DNA of 64,000 bases from Bryoerythrophyllum caledonicum (taxonomy: Eukaryota > Streptophyta > Bryopsida > Pottiales > Pottiaceae): positions 13,398,190 through 13,462,189 of the forward strand of contig OZ020518.1 in the NCBI GenBank assembly GCA_963971425.1, in the 5' to 3' direction. Under the pieces are notes generated by a model. That model was not told the DNA's origin and did no database searches. It saw only the letters and a list, made by a program, of their open reading frames with translations. The position numbers were made by a program, and so were the translations under genes. The number at the start of each line of letters is the position of its first letter. Position 1 is the first letter of the stretch. Positions 58,600 through 64,000 of this stretch are shown piece after piece.

Positions 58600-60220
58600 A
58601 TTTGATAAGAATCCTCCCTATGTGTCAGATTCTGATGAGTTGTTGGGTGACAAAATACCTAATGTTCGTCCTTTAGTAAAAAATACTATGAAAATGAATT
58701 TAGGCACTAAGGAAGATCCTAAGCCTATTAAGCTCTATGATGGACTAAGTTCTAAAGAATATGATGAGTGGTTGGAATTCTTTAAGAAGGAAAAGGATGC
58801 TTTTGTTTGGACTTATAAAGACTTGAAAGGCATACCTCCTGATGTTTGTCAACATTGGATTATCCTAGAAGCGGATGCTAAACCTGTTAGGCAAAGGCAA
58901 TATAGGATGAACCCAAAGTATTCTCTAATGGTTAAAGAGGAAATTGATAAATTACTAGAGTGTAATTTCATATATCCTGTGCCATTTAGTGAGTGGGTGT
59001 CACCTATTGCCATAGTACCTAAAAAGAATGGTAAGATCCGTATTTGTCAGGATTTTAGACAATTGAACAAAGCAACCAAGAAAGATTTCTTTCCTTTACC
59101 ATTTTCTCATGCAGTCTTGGATGGTGTAGCTGGCCATGAGTGTTACTCTTTCCTGGATGGATTCTCGGGTTATAACCAAGTTCAGATAGCCCCAAAAGAT
59201 AAACCATTGACCACTTTTACCACAGACTGGGGGACTTTTGCATATAATGTCATGCCATTTGGATTGTGTAATGCTCCGGCAACATTCCAAAGAGTTATGA
59301 CTCAAGCCTTCACAAAATATCTTAGAAAATTCATGGAGATTTTTTTAGATGATTTTTGTGTGTTTGGTTCTAAGGCAGATCATGCAAAAGATTTTTAAAA
59401 AAAAATTGATCGATGTAGAGAATATGGTATATCCATAAATGCTGCTAAGTCTGAGTTTGCCACTGTATGTGGTAAATTATTAGGTCATGTTGTTTCAAGT
59501 GAAGGAATATTGGTTGACCCAGACAAAGTTGACATTATCCTCAAAATGGACATACCTGAACATCTGACTGGACTAAAAGGATTTCTAGGTGCAACGGGCT
59601 ATTATAGAAGATTTATATATAAGTTTGTTTTTATAGCAGAACCTTTGAATGTTTTAACAAAACAAACTTTATTACCAGGGGTATGGACAGATGATTGTAT
59701 TAAGGCCTTTAATAAGTTAAAACGTCGTCTTAGTAAAGCACCTGTTCTAATTCGCCCAGATTGGTCAAAGCCTTTTGAAGTGTATGTTGATGCTTCTAAT
59801 GTAGCAATTGGAAGTGTCTTAAGTCAGAAAAATTCTAAAGGTCATGACAGACCAATTTATTTTGCAAGTCGGTAGTTGAGTGCCTCAGAAAGGAATTATT
59901 CTATAACTGAACGAGAAGGTCTTGGCATGATTTTCTCTGTTCAGAAATATAAACATTATTTATTGGGATATAAGGTTTACCTTTCATATTGATCATGATG
60001 CTTTAAAGTACATGATCAATAAACCTCAACTAAATGGCCGTATTGCACGGTGGGTTTTGTTATTGCAAGAATTGGACTTTACCATCAATGTCAGACCACG
60101 GAGAATACATCAAAATGCAGATTTTCTATCATGATTAAGTAAGACCATTATTCCACTAGAGTCTATAGATGATAATTTTCCAGATGCACACATCTTTAGT
60201 GTTAAAGAGGGTGTGGACTC
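58600..60220 (+). pseudogene. rt: Reverse transcriptase and RNase H of the Ty3 element
   Basis: Reverse transcriptase motifs: 'SPIAIVPKKNGKIRICQDFR', 'YNVMPFGLCNAPATFQRVM' and the catalytic 'FLDD' in place of YxDD. RNase H follows: 'PFEVYVDASNVAIGSVLSQ' (first Asp), 'FASR', and 'FHIDHDALKYMINKP'. TAA at 59396-59398 and TAG at 59873-59875 interrupt the frame; two compensating indels lie near 59,978 and 60,212, and TGA is at about 60,134. Confidence 0.9.
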
Positions 60221-62426
60221 GTGGAGATACTTGATATAATTTCAAAAGAAAATGCCGATATCATCTACAATTTGACTAAAGGCACCTTTCCTATTGAATA
60301 CCCTAGCAAAGATAAAACTAAATTAATTCATCAATCTTTACCATACACTATGATAAGTGGTGTTCTCTATAAGAGAAGTAAAGATGATGTACTTCGACAG
60401 TGTATAAATCCTAGTGAGGTGTCTATGATTTTGGTAGGGTGTCATATTGATGCTTGTGGAGGGCGTTTTGCGGGTTGGGCTACAGCTCAAAAAGCATTAA
60501 GAGCTGGATATTGGTGGCCCACGCGTTTTGCCGATGCCACTAATTATGTTAAAAAATGTGATCCTTGTCAACGAGTCGGTAAACTGACAGCCACTAAGGC
60601 TATGCCATTAACACCAATTTTAGCACAGATCCCTTTTGAGAAGTGGGGGATTGACTTTGTAGGTTCCATTAACCCCTAAAGGACCAGAGTCTCCTTTGGG
60701 GGGATTTCTGATTTTGGGCAGGTTCCTAAAATTCTAAAAAAAATCCTTTTTCTATGAAATTTTTATTGTAGATTATCTCTGATAAGAGCTTTGTGGACAT
60801 ATTTTTATTTTATTTTTTGGGTTTGTGGTTTGAAAGTTAGTACCACGTAAAGCCAAAAGTGGGGACACCGGGCACCTCCAAAATTTATGACAAAAGTTTC
60901 TATTGACATTGAGACTTTTCACACACAAATAATATTTTCTTTTTTGGAAATTTTCAAAAAAATATCTTGTCTTTAATGTAAAAAGGCATTTTATTCCAAG
61001 TCAAACATTTTCACACATTGTCGGACAACGGGGGAAAAAAACTTCATCTTTTCTACATAAAACCTAGAGATCTTCATATTTTTCACTTTTTATTTTTTCA
61101 ACTACAATATGTGGTGAAAACCTTCTTATTAACCGTTTGGATTATCATTTGAATACATACGTAGTTCACAAAAAAATAAAACGTGAAATGGCAGTTTTTG
61201 AACCTCCACTCCTTGCACACTTGTTTTGAATATGTTACACCCCTTTTTTACCTCTAAAAATTGGTGTGTTGGTAAATAACATCATGCTTAAGACAATGGT
61301 AAAAGATTTAGACCTTGTACAATTCAAAAATTTGATACAAAGTGAAGTCTAAGTCTACTTATCTACTCAACGCAGGGAAGAAAATGAACCATTGTTTTGA
61401 CTTTAAACACTAAAATCTATCAATCTGTGCAGTGGATTGCAACCAAAATTTTACGGCATGTTTATATAGAAGTCTATTTTAAGATCTTACGGTTGAAAAA
61501 TTGAATTTCACTTTAAAATGTGATTTTCATGTCTCTTTTTAGCAATGACAGTTTTGGACTGGTTTTAGAGCGAAAGTGGTCGTGGTCCTTTAGGGGTTAA
61601 ACCACCTAGTCGTGAGGGTCAAAAGTTTTACATCTTAGTTGTAACAGAGTATGTGACTAAGTGGGTAGAAGCCCTTGCCACTAAAAATGATGATGCGGAT
61701 ACTGTTGCTAGATTCATTTATGAACATATCATTACCAGATTTGGGTGTCCAAAAGAAATTGTTAGTGATAGGGGGACTCACTTTATCAATGATACTATTG
61801 ACAAAATGTTGCAAAAGTATTTCATTAAGCATCGTAAGTCAACACCCTATCACCCTAGAGCTAATGGACAAACTGAAAAGTCTAATGGCATTCTTTGTAA
61901 GATCATAACTAAAACATTACAAGGGAATGCATCTAATTGGGATTATGAGCTAAATAATGCATTATGGTCATATAGATGCACCATAAAAACTACAACTAAA
62001 GCAACACCATTTCAGTTAGTATATGGTTTGGAGGCCATATTACCAATTGAAGTGGAGGTACCTTCATTACGGGTAGCAATATCCGAGAGACTTGGAAATG
62101 TTGCATCTTTAAGAGAACGTTATGACACTTTAGAGCGTCTTGATGAGGTAAGAGCTCAAGCCTTCCTAAACATGGAAGCTATACAAAAACGACGAAAAAC
62201 CTACTATGATAGTAAGTTACAACCAGAAGTTTTAAATGATAATGATTTGGTGTTACTATATGATAGTCGATTTGAGAAATTCCCAGGGAAATTTAAGATG
62301 AGGTGGTTTGGTCCATATCGCATTCTTAAATCCTACCCTAATGGTTCAGTAGAATTGCAAGATTTTCAGAGGAATGTACACGCAACACGCTATAATGGTT
62401 ATCGTTTAAAACAATATATAACATGA
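60221..62426 (+). pseudogene. int: Integrase of the Ty3 element, split by a MITE
   Basis: The zinc-binding HHCC region ('HIDACGGRFAGWATAQKALR', 'CDPCQR') is upstream of the MITE insertion point. The rve catalytic core follows: Asp in 'LVVTEYVTKWVEALAT', 'IVSDRGTHFIN' and Glu in 'NGQTEKSNGI'. The C-terminal 'RWFGPYRILKSYPNGSVEL' is the usual small SH3-like end. Apart from the 928-bp interruption (element plus TTAA) the integrase frame is open to TGA at 62424. Confidence 0.9.
60673..61596. mobile_element. TTAA-flanked (piggyBac-type) non-autonomous element, 924 bp
   Basis: Both ends read inward CCCCTAAAGGACCA, a perfect 14-bp inverted repeat, and both are flanked by TTAA (60669-60672 and 61597-61600). 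TTAA duplication and a CCC-beginning terminus are the piggyBac hallmark. Taking out 928 bp rejoins the integrase frame exactly, proving a clean insertion. No coding sequence inside; it is AT-rich. Confidence 0.92.
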
Positions 62427-62454
62427 GGGCAAGTTATGACTTAAAGAAGGGGGG

Positions 62455-64000
62455 CAATAATCCTAAACAAAAATGATTGTTAAATTAAGCCCTTAGCTAC
62501 AAATCCACTAAAATTCTCTTAAAATAATTAAATTTTGGTCAAAAAAAAGAAAAAATTCATATTACTAATTAGCATGACATTATAACTAGCGATAGAACTT
62601 GGTTCTTTTATTTTAGTTTCAAAATGTCACTTTTGGTAACTTAAAAATTTGATTATCAAAAGAGGATAGGGGAAGACAAAAATTGAAAAATTAAGAGATG
62701 AAGAGAAGGATAAACTACCATTAAAAAACTATTTTTTTAGTGGTCTGGAATGACCCTAAACTACTCGAGGGAAAGTGAAGAAATGTCTAAAGTTTTAGGA
62801 ATGAGTATGAGTCAAATTTATTAAAACTCATAGCTTAAAAACCTCTCACTTGATCGGATTTGCCACAAAGTGCTACAATAGTCACTATGGTGTGCTAAAA
62901 AATAAATTATTTTTAGAAAAAATAAAAACGGAGATAAAAAATAATTCTCTAAGATTAATGTGGGACCAGAAAGGGAAAGCCACACTAATTTGATAATTTG
63001 TAGGGCACTATAGAACCTTTTGGCACTCACTAAATTCATGTTTCTAAAATTTAAAAAAATTTAAAACACATAAAAGCTTTTTAATTAAGTTATAAGAAAA
63101 GGAAAATGAAAAGATTAAAATTCAGAAATTGGAAAATAATAATTGAGAGAAAAATTAATTATGGGGACTGAATTAATCGGTACAAGAAAGTACAAAAGTA
63201 TAGTCTGATTGATTGATTGTATACAAGTACGTATTCAATTGGCATACATGATAGGTTGGAATACTCGTATGTGTACAAAGGTGAGATTTGTAAGGCATTG
63301 AACAAGCCTACGCATAGACGTGCAATGATTGCATGCAAAACTGGACAGTCGATTAGTGAGACAAAATGAGTAAAATTTTAAAACCTACACTTCAAGATGG
63401 GGAGTCTCGAGTGTAAGAAATTAATTTAGGGGAAAAGAACCTCAAATCGTAAGTATTCTAATCATATAACACAAACAGTCATTCCCGCCTTGAGGAAGAC
63501 GGTTCAAGAAACTTGAGGTCAGTGAGTTCACTACAGTTGGTTATGAAAACGTGGCGTGTGAAGAAGTTACGCAAATCCTGCGGATATGGAGTATCGAATC
63601 CCTAATTGGAGTGAGCGAAGGTGTGAGAAGTAGGGAGGCACACACGTCAGCAATGAACAGATAAGTTCATGTTTGACATATTGTTGATCCAGGTTTAGAA
63701 GGCATCATGTTTGTGGAATCATACAATAGCAGAGGAGTAACTGGAAGAACTTGCATGCGGTGTGAGTCTGATTGCAAAAGTTATACACAATTGCTTGGAA
63801 AGAACCAATTAGCACAGAATATTTTGGGGAAGAGATTGTAATCCTCACCATGAATAGAAAGACCTTAAGGTGATTGCCAAGAATATGATCTTGAGAGTGG
63901 TTTTACAATCTAAAAGTAATACATCTTGTTTAGACTTGAAACCCTAACGAAGCACTGAGATTGGGGAAGAACAGTCGGCAACCTTACGGGTGGAAGCAAG
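62455..64000. other. Probable 3' LTR start and flanking DNA
   Basis: Begins just after the polypurine tract, so the first several hundred bases are probably LTR. Its end cannot be fixed because no second copy is in the window. No GRV2 exon or other gene is recognisable to the window end. Confidence 0.45.

Larger units (their letters stand above)
55797..62454 (+). mobile_element. Ty3/gypsy retrotransposon, 5'-truncated, antisense to GRV2
   Basis: Domain order gag, CCHC knuckles, protease, reverse transcriptase, RNase H, H2C2 and integrase is that of Ty3/gypsy (Metaviridae-type) elements. There is no chromodomain after the integrase. A polypurine tract ('aaagaagggggg') at about 62,443-62,454 marks the likely start of the 3' LTR. 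No 5' LTR or primer-binding site is present: gag begins in mid-domain right at the GRV2 junction. Two MITEs are inserted (56285-56636 and 60673-61596). Numerous stops and indels make it inactive. Confidence 0.9.

Overview
This looks like nuclear DNA of a land plant. It carries spliced plant genes (the proteasome subunit RPN12, a 2-oxoglutarate dioxygenase, a kelch protein and a GRV2/RME-8 homologue) among large, decayed transposons. Small introns with GT-AG borders, AT-rich intergenic DNA and abundant MULE, hAT and Ty3 elements all fit. I cannot name the species; a seed-free plant (moss, liverwort or lycophyte) is only a guess.

Layout. 1-5.5 kb: intergenic DNA with a telomere-like repeat, a GGGGAC array and a 22-bp repeat. 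5.5-7.7 kb: kelch-repeat gene (-). 10.2-11.9 kb: 2OG-Fe(II) oxygenase (+). 12.7-15.0 kb: an apparently intact seven-exon RPN12 gene (-), coding 267 residues. 18,087-29,194: a complete 11.1-kb Mutator-like element with inverted termini built of heptamers and a 10-bp target duplication. On + it carries a broken MULE transposase gene. On - it carries a large intron-containing gene whose product looks like a ParB-like domain joined to a beta-class amino-methyltransferase-like domain, plus a small basic-protein gene. 32,231-41,501: ten ~0.93-kb tandem units, each beginning with a hAT-type terminus. 41,502-49,697: an 8.2-kb hAT element with an 8-bp target duplication, a RING-finger gene (+), a BED/DUF659/dimerisation transposase gene (-) and a gene fragment held between inverted arms. 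51.0-55.8 kb: C-terminal part of a GRV2/RME-8 gene (-) that looks like a pseudogene. 55.8-62.5 kb: a 5'-truncated Ty3/gypsy element (+), itself hit by a 352-bp TTA-flanked Harbinger-type MITE and a 924-bp TTAA-flanked piggyBac-type MITE. Removing each MITE plus one target copy restores the reading frame exactly.

Almost every in-frame stop in the transposon genes and in GRV2 can be explained by C-to-T change in CAA, CAG or CGA. That suggests decay by deamination of methylated cytosine. The most interesting object is the MULE and its ParB-methyltransferase-like cargo; next is the tandem array of hAT 5' ends beside a hAT that shares the same 8-bp flank. All family calls come from reading motifs by eye; no database search was possible.
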